Part shown: positions 7,766-15,692 of the stretch, piece by piece
How positions within the stretch are numbered: the stretch's first letter is position 1
How the letters are laid out: the number at the start of each line of letters is the position of its first letter
Source of the DNA: Candidatus Taylorbacteria bacterium RIFCSPLOWO2_02_FULL_44_35
Lineage (GTDB): Bacteria > Patescibacteriota > Minisyncoccia > Phycocordibacterales > DSPV01
NCBI GenBank assembly: GCA_001822695.1
Contig: MHSF01000026.1
Location: forward strand, 1-33,808
Length of the DNA stretch: 33,808 nt
Direction: 5' to 3'
The notes under the pieces: model-generated
What the model saw: the letters and a program-made list of their open reading frames with translations, nothing else
Told to the model about the DNA's origin: nothing
Databases searched by the model: none
Translations under genes and position numbers: made by a program

Positions 7766-8738
7766 CTGGTGGTCAAAAATTTACCGAGGAATTTCAGCGG
7801 CCTTCCCGGTTATTTTACTTTCGGCCGCGGCCGCGATAATTTTAGTAAATTTGAGTTTGATGTCCGCCATACCGACATTGTCGACTAAATTACCGCCACC
7901 GTCTTTACCCCCCACCCCGAATCCCTTCGATGAGATAAATTTAGAAGCCAAGGCGGCGATTGTTTTTGACGCACTGGAAAATAAAATTATTTACTCGCTG
8001 AACAGCGAAGAACAATTGCCTCTGGCCTCGTTGACGAAGATTATGACCGTGGTTGTGGCGCGGGAAATTTTGCCGGAATACGCGACGGTGACGATTGACC
8101 GCGATTCCGTTAAAAAGGAAGGCGACAGCGGCTTGCGCACCGGCGAAAAATGGCGAGCCCGCGATCTCTTGGATTTTACTTTGCTGGTTTCTTCCAACGA
8201 TGGCGCCGCTTCGTTGGCCGCTGCTGCCGCCGCGGTTTTTGTCGGCACCGGCCAGAATACGGAAGGAGTGGTGAATGAACTGGTTGCCAAAGAAAATCAA
8301 TTTGCCGCAAAAATGAATGAAAAGGCGCGCTCTCTCGGTCTCGCCCAAACCTATTTTCTGAACGAAACCGGTTTGGATCTTCAGCCGCAGGTCAGCGGCG
8401 GCTACGGTTCGGCGCGGGATGTGGCGATTTTGCTTACTTACGCCGCGACCAAATATCCGGATTTATTTGAAGCCACGCGTCAGCCGGTATTTAAGGTTGC
8501 GCCGCTGGACGGTAAAAGTCGGACAGCAAAAAATACTAACGAAGCGGCGGCAAAAATTCCCGGTTTACTTGCTTCCAAAACCGGTTACACTGATTTGGCT
8601 GGCGGTAATCTGGCGGTGCTGTTTGATGCTGGTTTGGGTCACTTAGTGGCGGTTGTGGTTTTGGGTTCCAGCGAGCAAGGTCGATTCAGTGATGTGGAAA
8701 AATTAGCATCCGCTACGATGAGTTTTTTAAATGATTAA
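7740..8738 (+). CDS. D-alanyl-D-alanine carboxypeptidase (DacA/PBP5-like, family S11)
   Basis: Serine peptidase that trims the terminal D-Ala from peptidoglycan stem peptides outside the membrane. An N-terminal hydrophobic anchor (about residues 20-42) is followed by a Pro-rich linker and the catalytic domain. All three penicillin-binding motifs are present: SLTK (Ser97-Lys100), SSN (151-153) and KTG (280-282). At 332 aa it lacks room for a large C-terminal domain. The start ATG 7740 has an excellent SD (GGGAGGAG, about 8 nt upstream) inside scpB, so the two genes are translationally linked. Confidence 0.93.
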   Translation: MKNYQMKTNWWSKIYRGISAAFPVILLSAAAAIILVNLSLMSAIPTLSTKLPPPSLPPTPNPFDEINLEAKAAIVFDALENKIIYSLNSEEQLPLASLTKIMTVVVAREILPEYATVTIDRDSVKKEGDSGLRTGEKWRARDLLDFTLLVSSNDGAASLAAAAAAVFVGTGQNTEGVVNELVAKENQFAAKMNEKARSLGLAQTYFLNETGLDLQPQVSGGYGSARDVAILLTYAATKYPDLFEATRQPVFKVAPLDGKSRTAKNTNEAAAKIPGLLASKTGYTDLAGGNLAVLFDAGLGHLVAVVVLGSSEQGRFSDVEKLASATMSFLND

Positions 8739-8758
8739 TGATTACGAAATAGCTTCAA

Positions 8759-8847
8759 GAACGAAATTTTAAAAATTCCTTAACCCCAAATTACTCGCTT
8801 CGCTCGTAATTTGGCACGCCCCCGCCTAGAATTTTTAAAATTTGTTC
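8759..8847. repeat. Nested palindrome immediately upstream of mraY
   Basis: The outer arms 8759-8778 and 8829-8847 are near-perfect complements (GAACGAAATTTT with AAAATTTGTTC at the ends). The inner arms 8786-8794 and 8806-8814 (CCAAATTAC / GTAATTTGG) are perfect, with a C-rich spacer CACGCCCCCGCC on the right. The structure ends 22 bp before the mraY ATG. Function unknown; RNA hairpin control or a mobile palindrome are both possible. Confidence 0.75.
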
Positions 8848-8869
8848 TTTCCGCCATTTTACCAATTTT

Positions 8870-9940
8870 ATGATAATAGACATTGTAAAAGTTTTCTTGC
8901 CCGCCGCCGTTGCCTTTTTCATCGGTATTGCTTTGACGCCTCTGTGGACTAATTTTTTGTATCGCCGGCAAATGTGGAAAAAGAAAGCCGGCAAAATTGA
9001 TTTAGACGGTAAAGAAACGAAAATTTTTAATGAACTTCACAAAGACCGAGAAATAAACACACCTCGCATGGGCGGCGTCATTATTTGGTTTTCCGCCGCT
9101 TTGACGATGTTGTTGTTTTGGCTTTTGGCGAAAATATTTCCGGGCGACATCAGCACCAAAATTGATTTTATGAGCCGCAATCAAACTTGGATTCCCTTAT
9201 TTACTCTATTATTGGGCGGATTGATCGGCTTGGTGGACGATTGGTTGGAAATCAGAGGCAATGGTTCTCATATTGCCGGCGGTTTATCGCTTAAAAAGCG
9301 TTTGATTTTAGTTTCTTTAATCGCTTTGGCCGCCGCTTTTTGGTTTTATTTCAAATTAGACGTTGCCGCCATTGGCCTGCCTTATATCGGCGATTTCCAA
9401 ATCGGTTGGCTGTTCATTCCATTATTTGTATTAGTCATTCTCGGACTTTATTCCGGCGGCATAATTGACGGCATTGACGGTTTGGCTGGCGGTGTTTTTG
9501 CGGCGATGTTTTCCGCTTATGCTATTATCGCTTTTCAACAAAATCAGATTAACTTGGCGGCTTTTTGCGCTGTTCTCGTCGGCGGCATTTTGGCTTTTCT
9601 TTGGTTCAATATCCCGCCGGCGCGTTTTTATATGTCGGAAACCGGCACTATGGGCTTAACCATTACTTTGGGCGTGGTCGCTTTTATGACTGATTCGCTC
9701 GGTGAAGGGCGCGGTTTAATCGCTCTGCCGATTGTCGCTCTGCCTTTAGTAGCTACCACTTTGTCTACCATTATCCAAGTTTTGTCCAAAAAATATCGCG
9801 GCAAAAAAGTTTTTCTGGTCGCGCCCATCCACCATCATTTTGAAGCGCTCGGCTGGCCGCCCTACAAAGTAACGATGCGTTTCTGGATTTTAAGCGTCGT
9901 CTTCGCCATCGTTGGCGCGATTGTCGCCCTCTTGCGGTAA
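8870..9940 (+). CDS. mraY: Phospho-N-acetylmuramoyl-pentapeptide transferase, divergent
   Basis: Makes lipid I by moving phospho-MurNAc-pentapeptide from UDP to undecaprenyl phosphate; integral membrane enzyme. The 356-aa protein is a chain of about ten membrane segments. Visible family motifs are LVDDW (Asp123-Asp124), IIDGIDGLAGG (Asp200, Asp203) and APIHHHFE (His321-323). The motif normally written FMGDTGS reads YMSETGT, so the third catalytic Asp is replaced by Glu257. The final HHH motif separates it from WecA-type enzymes. It ends in a strong terminator, so it is not co-transcribed with ftsW and murG downstream. Confidence 0.92.
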   Translation: MIIDIVKVFLPAAVAFFIGIALTPLWTNFLYRRQMWKKKAGKIDLDGKETKIFNELHKDREINTPRMGGVIIWFSAALTMLLFWLLAKIFPGDISTKIDFMSRNQTWIPLFTLLLGGLIGLVDDWLEIRGNGSHIAGGLSLKKRLILVSLIALAAAFWFYFKLDVAAIGLPYIGDFQIGWLFIPLFVLVILGLYSGGIIDGIDGLAGGVFAAMFSAYAIIAFQQNQINLAAFCAVLVGGILAFLWFNIPPARFYMSETGTMGLTITLGVVAFMTDSLGEGRGLIALPIVALPLVATTLSTIIQVLSKKYRGKKVFLVAPIHHHFEALGWPPYKVTMRFWILSVVFAIVGAIVALLR

Positions 9941-9951
9941 GTTCTCGGAAG

Positions 9952-9995
9952 AAGGCCTCGCCTTGGGTTGCAAAGGCGAGGCCTTTATCTCTTAT
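9952..9995 (+). terminator. Rho-independent terminator after mraY
   Basis: A perfect 13-bp stem (9952-9964 with 9973-9985) with an 8-nt loop, followed by TTATCTCTTATTTTC. This strongly suggests that the mraY transcript ends before the restriction-modification genes. Confidence 0.85.
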
Positions 9996-10084
9996 TTTCA
10001 TCTTCAAAAACCACGCCAAAAGTTGAGGAGTTTTGGCAACGAAACACTGAGGACGTCAGTCCGAATGTGTGGTAGGATTTGGAT

Positions 10085-10870
10085 ATGGAATGGGAAAAAA
10101 AATTTCTAAATAAAATCATTTGCGGTGATGTTGTAAAAACGATGGGGCAAATTCCAAACAATTTGGTTGATTTGGTGATTACTTCGCCACCTTATAACAT
10201 AAGAAATTCTACCGGCAACGGCTTAAAGAATGGCCGCGGTGGTAAATGGGCCAATGCGGGATTACAAAAAGGATATTCGCACTATGACGATTGCATGCCC
10301 CACGATAAATATGTGAAATGGCAAAGAGATTGCTTGAAAGAAATGATGAGAATTATTCCCGAGCACGGCGCGATTTTTTACAATCACAAATGGCGCGTGC
10401 AAGGTGGTTTATTACAGGACAGACAAGATATTGTAAGCGGTTTTCCAGTTCGTCAAATTATTATCTGGAAAAGAAAGGGTGGTCTCAATTTCAACCCCGG
10501 CTATTTTTTGCCGACTTACGAAGTAATTTATCTTATTGCTAAACCAGAATTTAAGCTTATTCCGAAAGCAAACGCCTACGGTGATATCTGGGAATTTACA
10601 CAAGAAATGAACAATGAACATCCGGCCGCTTTCCCGGTTGACTTAATTGACCGAATTGTTTCTGCCACAGACGCTAAAGTCATTTTGGATCCATTTATGG
10701 GTTCTGGCACAACAGCGATTTCCGCGCTAAATTTCAAGCGAGATTACATTGGAATTGATATTTCACCTGAATATTGTGAGATGGCAAGAAAGAGAATAAA
10801 AAATCATTCGCCCGGGAGCAATTTCTTTCAATTCCAATTACCACAAGAAAGATTATTCAAGACCCCATGA
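10085..10870 (+). CDS. Type II DNA methyltransferase, probably N4-cytosine (MvaI/BcnI-type partner)
   Basis: AdoMet-dependent DNA methyltransferase that protects the host site of the adjacent restriction enzyme. Catalytic motif IV TSPPYN (Ser34-Tyr37) comes first and the AdoMet motif I DPFMGSGTT (about 202-210) comes late, the order of beta-class enzymes. SPPY rather than DPPY fits an N4-methylcytosine enzyme, as in the MvaI system, but does not exclude adenine. I use ATG 10085, with TAGGA about 8 nt upstream, giving 261 aa. Its stop overlaps the next start as ATGA. Coding is more A+T-rich than the flanking wall genes, in line with transfer. Confidence 0.92.
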   Translation: MEWEKKFLNKIICGDVVKTMGQIPNNLVDLVITSPPYNIRNSTGNGLKNGRGGKWANAGLQKGYSHYDDCMPHDKYVKWQRDCLKEMMRIIPEHGAIFYNHKWRVQGGLLQDRQDIVSGFPVRQIIIWKRKGGLNFNPGYFLPTYEVIYLIAKPEFKLIPKANAYGDIWEFTQEMNNEHPAAFPVDLIDRIVSATDAKVILDPFMGSGTTAISALNFKRDYIGIDISPEYCEMARKRIKNHSPGSNFFQFQLPQERLFKTP

Positions 10871-11664
10871 AAAACAAACTGGCTATTTACACAAAACTAG
10901 CACTTATCGCAAAACTGAAAGAAATTTCAGCAATGGGTTTTGTCCCGAACGCGCGCCGGAAAAATTCTGGAGGGATTGGCAACACACTTGAAGACCTGCT
11001 TGGTATCAAAGAAAACAACCTACCGATACCGAATGCCGCGGAATGGGAATTAAAAGCTCAACGGCTTAACTCAACTTCGCTTACAACGCTTTTTCATGTT
11101 GAACCTTCGCCACGCGCTGTCCTTTTTGTACCACAAATATTTTTACCAGTTTATGGTTGGACACACGAAGAAGCGGGCAAGAAATATCCAAAGGGTGAAA
11201 TGAGTTTCCGGCAAACAATTCACGGAAAATCGCGAAGTGACAGGGGTTTCAAAATTGTAATTGATCGCAAGGAACGAAAAATCTTGATTTCATTTGACGC
11301 TGGAAGTGTCGACTCTAGACATAAGAAATGGCTTGAACTGGTCAAGAAGCACGTTGGGCTTGGCGAAGTTAATCCGCAACCATATTGGGGCTTTGATGAT
11401 TTAGAACATAAGGCCGGAACAAAACTTCTCAATGCTTTTTATGTTCAAGCGGAAGTTAAAAAGGAACGAGGGAAAGAATATTATCATTATACGAAAGTGA
11501 CGATGCTACAAAAATTCAGTTTTGAAGGATTTTTGAAAGCATTGGAGGAAGGTAAAATTCTAGTGGATTTCGATGCGCGCACTGGCCATAATCACGGCAC
11601 AAAATTTCGCATGAAGCAGGATTGTCTGCCGATGTTATACAGAGACAAACAAATAATTTTATAG
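10867..11664 (+). CDS. Type II restriction endonuclease, MvaI/BcnI family
   Basis: Cuts unmodified DNA at a short site. The N-terminal part shows IGNTLEDLLGI and, further on, the catalytic ExK motif in WELKAQR (Glu61, Lys63). Near the C terminus the family hallmark FDARTGHNHGTKFR is clear. MvaI recognises CCWGG and BcnI CCSGG; a related site is expected but cannot be read from the sequence. The protein (265 aa) has the family's usual size and appears intact. It follows the methyltransferase with an ATGA overlap, so host protection is made first. Confidence 0.9.
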   Translation: MKNKLAIYTKLALIAKLKEISAMGFVPNARRKNSGGIGNTLEDLLGIKENNLPIPNAAEWELKAQRLNSTSLTTLFHVEPSPRAVLFVPQIFLPVYGWTHEEAGKKYPKGEMSFRQTIHGKSRSDRGFKIVIDRKERKILISFDAGSVDSRHKKWLELVKKHVGLGEVNPQPYWGFDDLEHKAGTKLLNAFYVQAEVKKERGKEYYHYTKVTMLQKFSFEGFLKALEEGKILVDFDARTGHNHGTKFRMKQDCLPMLYRDKQIIL

Positions 11665-11745
11665 AGGAAGAAATAAAAATTGTGAATTACGGATGTTACG
11701 GATGTCAGACATCCGTCAAATCTTTGAAAAGTTTTTTATGAAAAA

Positions 11746-12840
11746 ATGAAAAAAGTTGATAAGTGGTTTTTGATTATTGTCGGGCTGCTGGTTGCCGCCG
11801 GCCTTTTGATTTTCTTGTCCGCCGCCATGGGGCTGTTAGTCAGGGAGAACGGCGCCAGTTTTGGTTCGGTGGTGCTGAAGCAAATTTTAGTTGGTTTGTT
11901 GCCCGGCTTGCTTTTGCTTTGGGGCGTTTCCAAAGTCCCACCTGTTTTCTGGCGGCGCAACGCTTTCTATATTTTCATTATTTCACTAGCGGTGGCGGCG
12001 CTGGTGTTTGTGCCCGGTTTGGGCATAGAACACGGCGGCGCGCGCCGTTGGATTTTGATTTTCGGCCAATCATTCCAACCGGCCGAACTTTTAAAAATCG
12101 GTTTCGTGATTTATTTCGCTGCCTGGCTGTCGGGTGTCAAGACGCGCGCCGCTGAATTCAAATCTGGTCTCTTACCGCTGATAATTTTGCTGGCAGTAGT
12201 CGGCGCGCTAATAATCGCCCAGCCGGACACCGACACCTTTATGGTATTCTTTGTGACTGGTTTGGTGATGTATTTAGCTGGTGGCGGTAAGTGGCGGTAC
12301 GCCGCTCTGCTTTTTTTTGTGGCGATTTTGTGCGTTATCGCGTTAGCTTTTGCGCGCCCTTATATAATGGAGCGATTCCAAACTTTTTTTAATCCGAATG
12401 CCGACCCGAGGGGCGCCAGCTATCAAATTCACCAGTCACTTATTGCCATTGGTTCCGGCGGCTTGACTGGCCGCGGTTTTGGTCAAAGCATTAGGAAATT
12501 TAATTATCTGCCGGAGCCAATGGGCGATTCCATTTTCGCGGTGGTTGGCGAAGAATTTGGTTTTGTCGGTGCCGTCTTTTTAATTTTCCTTTTCACCGCT
12601 TTTGCCTGGCGGGGGCTTTGGATTGCCAATCGTTCCGCCGATACTTTTGCCAGCTTAATGACCGTTGGTATTGTTACGACAATCGTGTCCCAATCATTCA
12701 TTAATATGGCGGCGATGACGAATATCTTGCCGCTTTCCGGCACGCCGCTGTTGTTCATCAGCCAGGGCGGCACTGCCTTGTTGTTTGCTCTCGCCGAAGC
12801 CGGCATGATTTTGGGCGTTTCCAGGCATATCAGGAAATGA
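11746..12840 (+). CDS. ftsW: FtsW, septal peptidoglycan glycosyltransferase (SEDS family)
   Basis: Polymerises lipid II at the division septum together with a class B PBP. The 364-aa protein has about ten membrane segments. Family stretches are GGARRWI, QPAELLKIG, AQPDTDTF, GASYQIHQSLIAIGSGG, LPEPMGDSIFAVVGEE (with the catalytic Asp) and SGTPLLFISQGG. FtsW rather than RodA is preferred because of the neighbouring mraY and murG. murD, usual between mraY and ftsW, is replaced here by the restriction-modification pair. The ATG 11746 has no SD and is preceded by a 3-codon ORF (ATG at 11738) and an 8-bp hairpin (11698-11716). Confidence 0.94.
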   Translation: MKKVDKWFLIIVGLLVAAGLLIFLSAAMGLLVRENGASFGSVVLKQILVGLLPGLLLLWGVSKVPPVFWRRNAFYIFIISLAVAALVFVPGLGIEHGGARRWILIFGQSFQPAELLKIGFVIYFAAWLSGVKTRAAEFKSGLLPLIILLAVVGALIIAQPDTDTFMVFFVTGLVMYLAGGGKWRYAALLFFVAILCVIALAFARPYIMERFQTFFNPNADPRGASYQIHQSLIAIGSGGLTGRGFGQSIRKFNYLPEPMGDSIFAVVGEEFGFVGAVFLIFLFTAFAWRGLWIANRSADTFASLMTVGIVTTIVSQSFINMAAMTNILPLSGTPLLFISQGGTALLFALAEAGMILGVSRHIRK

Positions 12841-12868
12841 TTTTTGATGTTATTATATAAGGGCTGCG

Positions 12869-13210
12869 GTGATTAAAATTGTTAAAGACCAAATCAGTTT
12901 GGAGGAATTGCAAACACTAGCGAAAGAATTTTACGGCGCTATGATAAAAGGTGTCGCTGATATTGAGCGCGGCGTAGCGGCTTTCGGTGGCGAGTATCAT
13001 ATGGAAGCGAACATGATACTGATTGAAGACGGCTCGGGCCAATCCAATTTGTGGGGTTTCAATGTCTATTTCAAAAAACCGCGCGAGGATTGGCTGGAAT
13101 ATATTTCGTTGATAAACATTAGACCAGTCGACGGTAATTTTGATATGATGATTGGCGACGAGCAAATTCGGAATAAAGTTAAAGAAATTGTTAATTCAAA
13201 AATTGCATGA
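12869..13210 (+). CDS. DUF5674 family protein
   Basis: A 113-aa protein of unknown function that I recognise from its conserved pattern: an N-terminal ISLEELQTLAKEFYG segment, a middle stretch with Gly-Gly-Glu and His, LWGFNVY, and a C-terminal INIRPVDGN followed by a helix. This fits the DUF5674 family seen mainly in CPR and cyanobacteria. No signal peptide. The start is GTG 12869, supported by AAGGG five bases upstream. The stop overlaps the next start as ATGA, so it is part of an ftsW-DUF5674-small protein-murG unit. Confidence 0.8.
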   Translation: MIKIVKDQISLEELQTLAKEFYGAMIKGVADIERGVAAFGGEYHMEANMILIEDGSGQSNLWGFNVYFKKPREDWLEYISLINIRPVDGNFDMMIGDEQIRNKVKEIVNSKIA

Positions 13211-13500
13211 ACACTAAACACTCGTCAGCTTTTTTGATGGCCAATCTTGGTAGCGAAGTGACGCGGCTTTTGAGCGCTTTGGAAAAAGGTGACAAAGAAT
13301 TGTCGGAAAGCGCCAGAATACGTTCGGAAAAAATTATTGGCGAAATTGAATTATCTTTGGAAACAGAACCAAGCAAAAAAGAGGTGCGTCTTTTATCCGA
13401 TGTCATTAATGATTTTTGCCGACCGAAACGCCGATATTCTGTCAGCTATATTGCGCTCAAGCAGTATTTTTTGCCGTTTGCTTTGAGGGTTTTTAATTAG
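13207..13500 (+). CDS. Small helical protein of unknown function (97 aa)
   Basis: I do not know a named family. The protein is predicted mostly helical, with MANLGSEVTRLLSALEKGD and a second helix ending in SLETEPSKKEV, and a basic C-terminal segment. Similar short proteins occur within CPR genomes, so it is probably real and lineage-specific. It overlaps the DUF5674 gene by 4 nt and lies 8 nt before murG, which makes co-translation with the cell-wall genes likely, but no role can be assigned. Confidence 0.7.
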   Translation: MNTKHSSAFLMANLGSEVTRLLSALEKGDKELSESARIRSEKIIGEIELSLETEPSKKEVRLLSDVINDFCRPKRRYSVSYIALKQYFLPFALRVFN

Positions 13501-13508
13501 AAACCTTT

Positions 13509-14639
13509 ATGAAAATACTTTTAACAGGCGGAGGGAGCGGCGGGCATTTTTATCCGATAATCGCGGTGGCGGAAGCGATTCACAAGCTGGTTCGGGTGGA
13601 AAAACTAATCGCGCCGGAATTATACTTTATGTCCGATTTGCCCCGTGACGAGAAACTGCTCTATGATAACGAGATAATTTTCAAGAAAATTAGTGCCGGT
13701 AAAATCCGCCGCTACTTCTCATTGATGAACTTTACTGATTTGTTCAAGACCTTTTTCGGTACGCTCAAAGCCGTCGTTGTTGTCTACAGCATTTATCCAG
13801 ATGTGGTTTTCGGCAAGGGCGGTTATGCCAGTTTTCCAGCGCTTTTGGCAGCGAGGATTTTCGGGATCCCGGTGGTTATTCATGAGTCCGATTCAGTGCC
13901 GGGCAAGGTCAATCTTTGGGCGGGTAAATTCGCCGCCAAAGTTGCCGTCTCTTATCCGGAGGCGGCGCGCTATTTTCCGGCCGACAAAGTGGCCTGCGTC
14001 GGCAACCCGATTCGGGAAAGTATCAAGAGTCCGGCGACGGAGGACGCGCGCGCCTATTTTGATTTTGTATCGGATTTGCCGGTAATTCTTATTATTGGCG
14101 GCTCGCAAGGCGCCGAACTGATCAATGACACCGTGCTCGGGGCTTTGCCGTCGCTTTTGCAAAAGTATCAAATTATTCATCAAACCGGCAAAAAACAATT
14201 TGCTTTGGCGAAAGAGATGGTCAGCGTGGCGCTCGGCGAAGGCGGTTCGTTGCTGGCGCGCTATAAGGTTTACGAATATCTGGATGATTTGCCGTTGAAG
14301 ATGGCGGCCGGCGCGGCTGATGTGGTTGTCAGCCGCGCCGGCTCGGCGCTGTTCGAGTTCGCCGCTTGGGGCAAGCCAGCGATTGTTATTCCTATTACTG
14401 AATCCAATGGAAATCATCAAAGGGAAAACGCCTACAATTTCGCCCGTAAAACTGGCGCTACGGTGATTGAAGAAAATAATCTCTCGCCCAATTTGTTTGA
14501 GTCGGAAATCAGTCGGTTGCTGGCCGACCCGGCAAAAAGAGAAGCGCTTGGCAAAAGAGCTAAAGAATTTGCTGCCACCGACGCCGCCGACAAAATCGCC
14601 CGGGAACTCATCAACATCGCCATCACTCACGAAGTTTAG
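13509..14639 (+). CDS. murG: UDP-GlcNAc:lipid I N-acetylglucosaminyltransferase
   Basis: Adds GlcNAc to lipid I to make lipid II on the inner face of the membrane; a GT28 family enzyme. The N-terminal acceptor domain starts with KILLTGGGSGGHFYP, the lipid-binding glycine loop, followed by DVVFGKGGYASFPALLAA and HESDSVPGK. The C-terminal domain has ILIIGGSQGAE, VSRAGSALFEFAAWGKPAIV and a HQRENA motif for the UDP-sugar. Length is 376 aa, normal. It is the last gene of the + strand wall cluster, 8 nt after the previous gene, and no SD is seen. murC and murB are absent from the window. Confidence 0.95.
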   Translation: MKILLTGGGSGGHFYPIIAVAEAIHKLVRVEKLIAPELYFMSDLPRDEKLLYDNEIIFKKISAGKIRRYFSLMNFTDLFKTFFGTLKAVVVVYSIYPDVVFGKGGYASFPALLAARIFGIPVVIHESDSVPGKVNLWAGKFAAKVAVSYPEAARYFPADKVACVGNPIRESIKSPATEDARAYFDFVSDLPVILIIGGSQGAELINDTVLGALPSLLQKYQIIHQTGKKQFALAKEMVSVALGEGGSLLARYKVYEYLDDLPLKMAAGAADVVVSRAGSALFEFAAWGKPAIVIPITESNGNHQRENAYNFARKTGATVIEENNLSPNLFESEISRLLADPAKREALGKRAKEFAATDAADKIARELINIAITHEV

Positions 14640-14649
14640 ATAATTTTTT

Positions 14650-14725
14650 TGGAGCCGAAGGCCGGGATCGAACCGGCGACATTTCGCTTACGAAGCGAAT
14701 GCTCTACCAACTGAGCTACTTCGGC
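14650..14725 (-). tRNA. tRNA-Thr (anticodon CGU)
   Basis: Complete cloverleaf on the - strand with 7-bp acceptor GCCGAAG/CTTCGGC, D arm, anticodon stem TTCGC/GCGAA with loop TTCGTAA, and T arm CCGG/CCGG-type with TTCGATC. The anticodon CGT is complementary to 14690-14692. Discriminator T and an encoded CCA (14650-14652) follow. The stop codon of the upstream HNH gene lies within its first ten bases. Confidence 0.95.
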
Positions 14726-15171
14726 TTGGTTTTAATTAATAAACGACCTTCTTTCACTCGATTACTCACTACTCGTCCCTTTCTACCATTTCCTCTGTTT
14801 GAACCTGCAAATGTAGGAGTTAAAGCGTCACAATTTGGGCAAATCAGACGCAGATTACCGTCAACATTATTGCGCCAATTACCGTCTATATGATCAGCTA
14901 CTAATGGAACAACACCTGTCCTCGGATTAATTTTGGACCAACTACATAGCTGACACTTATCGCCAAATTTTCTACGCAGATATCGCTTAATGTAAGGCGA
15001 AACAGTGCCCGTCGTTTGTAACCCAACAACTTTCCCAGCTTTCCATTCCGAAATATAAGATTGATATTGATATTCTAGCTGGCAGGTATTACTGCAATAC
15101 TTATACTTGGCGCGAGCTGGTTCTTCACCACAAACAAGACACGAAGTTCTCAATTTTTTTGGATTCGACAT
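14716..15171 (-). CDS. HNH endonuclease-like protein
   Basis: A 151-aa protein with an N-terminal zinc-finger-like part (CLVCG and CSNTC) and an HNH core: CQLCSW, then VADHIDGNWRNN with the catalytic His, and LRLICPNCDALTPTF closing the zinc site. The same architecture occurs in phage and CPR homing-type nucleases. The C-terminal tail is basic. It reads into the tRNA-Thr gene, whose bases 8-10 supply its TAG stop, a 10-nt overlap on the same strand. The position next to a tRNA suggests arrival by site-specific insertion; substrate unknown. Confidence 0.8.
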   Translation of the reverse strand: MSNPKKLRTSCLVCGEEPARAKYKYCSNTCQLEYQYQSYISEWKAGKVVGLQTTGTVSPYIKRYLRRKFGDKCQLCSWSKINPRTGVVPLVADHIDGNWRNNVDGNLRLICPNCDALTPTFAGSNRGNGRKGRVVSNRVKEGRLLIKTKPK

Positions 15172-15489
15172 ATACTAATGATATGTTATTAAGCGACCAA
15201 AGTCAAATTAAAAAACGGAAGTAAGTTGAAAAATTCTAATTATAGTAGTTAAAAATGGAAGTGTCTTTACGATTTCACTCGAACCTACTTTATCAAAAAT
15301 TCCTGAGATTCGCACGCTCCGCGTGCGTGGTAACTCTAAGCTTAATCTTACGCTCCGATTCAGTGCCAACTCTAACCATTCCGCCAACGCCTCGCACCTT
15401 CTTACAGAAGCTGTACACCTTTCGCATTTTGAAGACAAAATGCTCAAGGTCTTGCGAAGCTCCAAGTATTCGTTTCTCACCTCGGCGTT

Positions 15490-15576
15490 CCCGCCCCTCT
15501 CGCCCTGCTTTGCAATTCCATTTTTTGAATGCGCGCGTGTTTTTTTCAGTATGGAAAAGCGGGCGAGAGGGGCGGG
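15490..15576. repeat. Inverted repeat, 16-bp perfect GC-rich arms
   Basis: 15490-15505 (CCCGCCCCTCTCGCCC) is the reverse complement of 15561-15576, with 55 nt between. A second 7-bp hairpin (GCTTCTT/AAGAAGC, 15577-15596) follows directly. No T-tract on either side, so not a simple terminator. Confidence 0.75.
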
Positions 15577-15692
15577 GCTTCTTCTAAGGAAGAAGCAAGC
15601 GGAATTTAGGAAAAGAAAAAAGATGGATTTATTGTGCCTCGTTCATCGCTATTTGTTTCGTCCGTGACTAAAAGGGGCCATCCTCGGCATTC

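Noticed and set aside
10079-10084. TTG start for the methyltransferase
   Set aside because: Only two bases from the SD-like TAGGA; the ATG at 10085 has normal spacing.
15208-15480. 90-aa frame on the - strand (EALAEWLELALNRSVRLSLELP)
   Set aside because: It runs through several hairpins and a direct repeat, has Arg/Ser/Leu-biased composition and no SD; more likely repeat DNA than a gene. A tRNA-like reading was also tried, but no complete cloverleaf forms.
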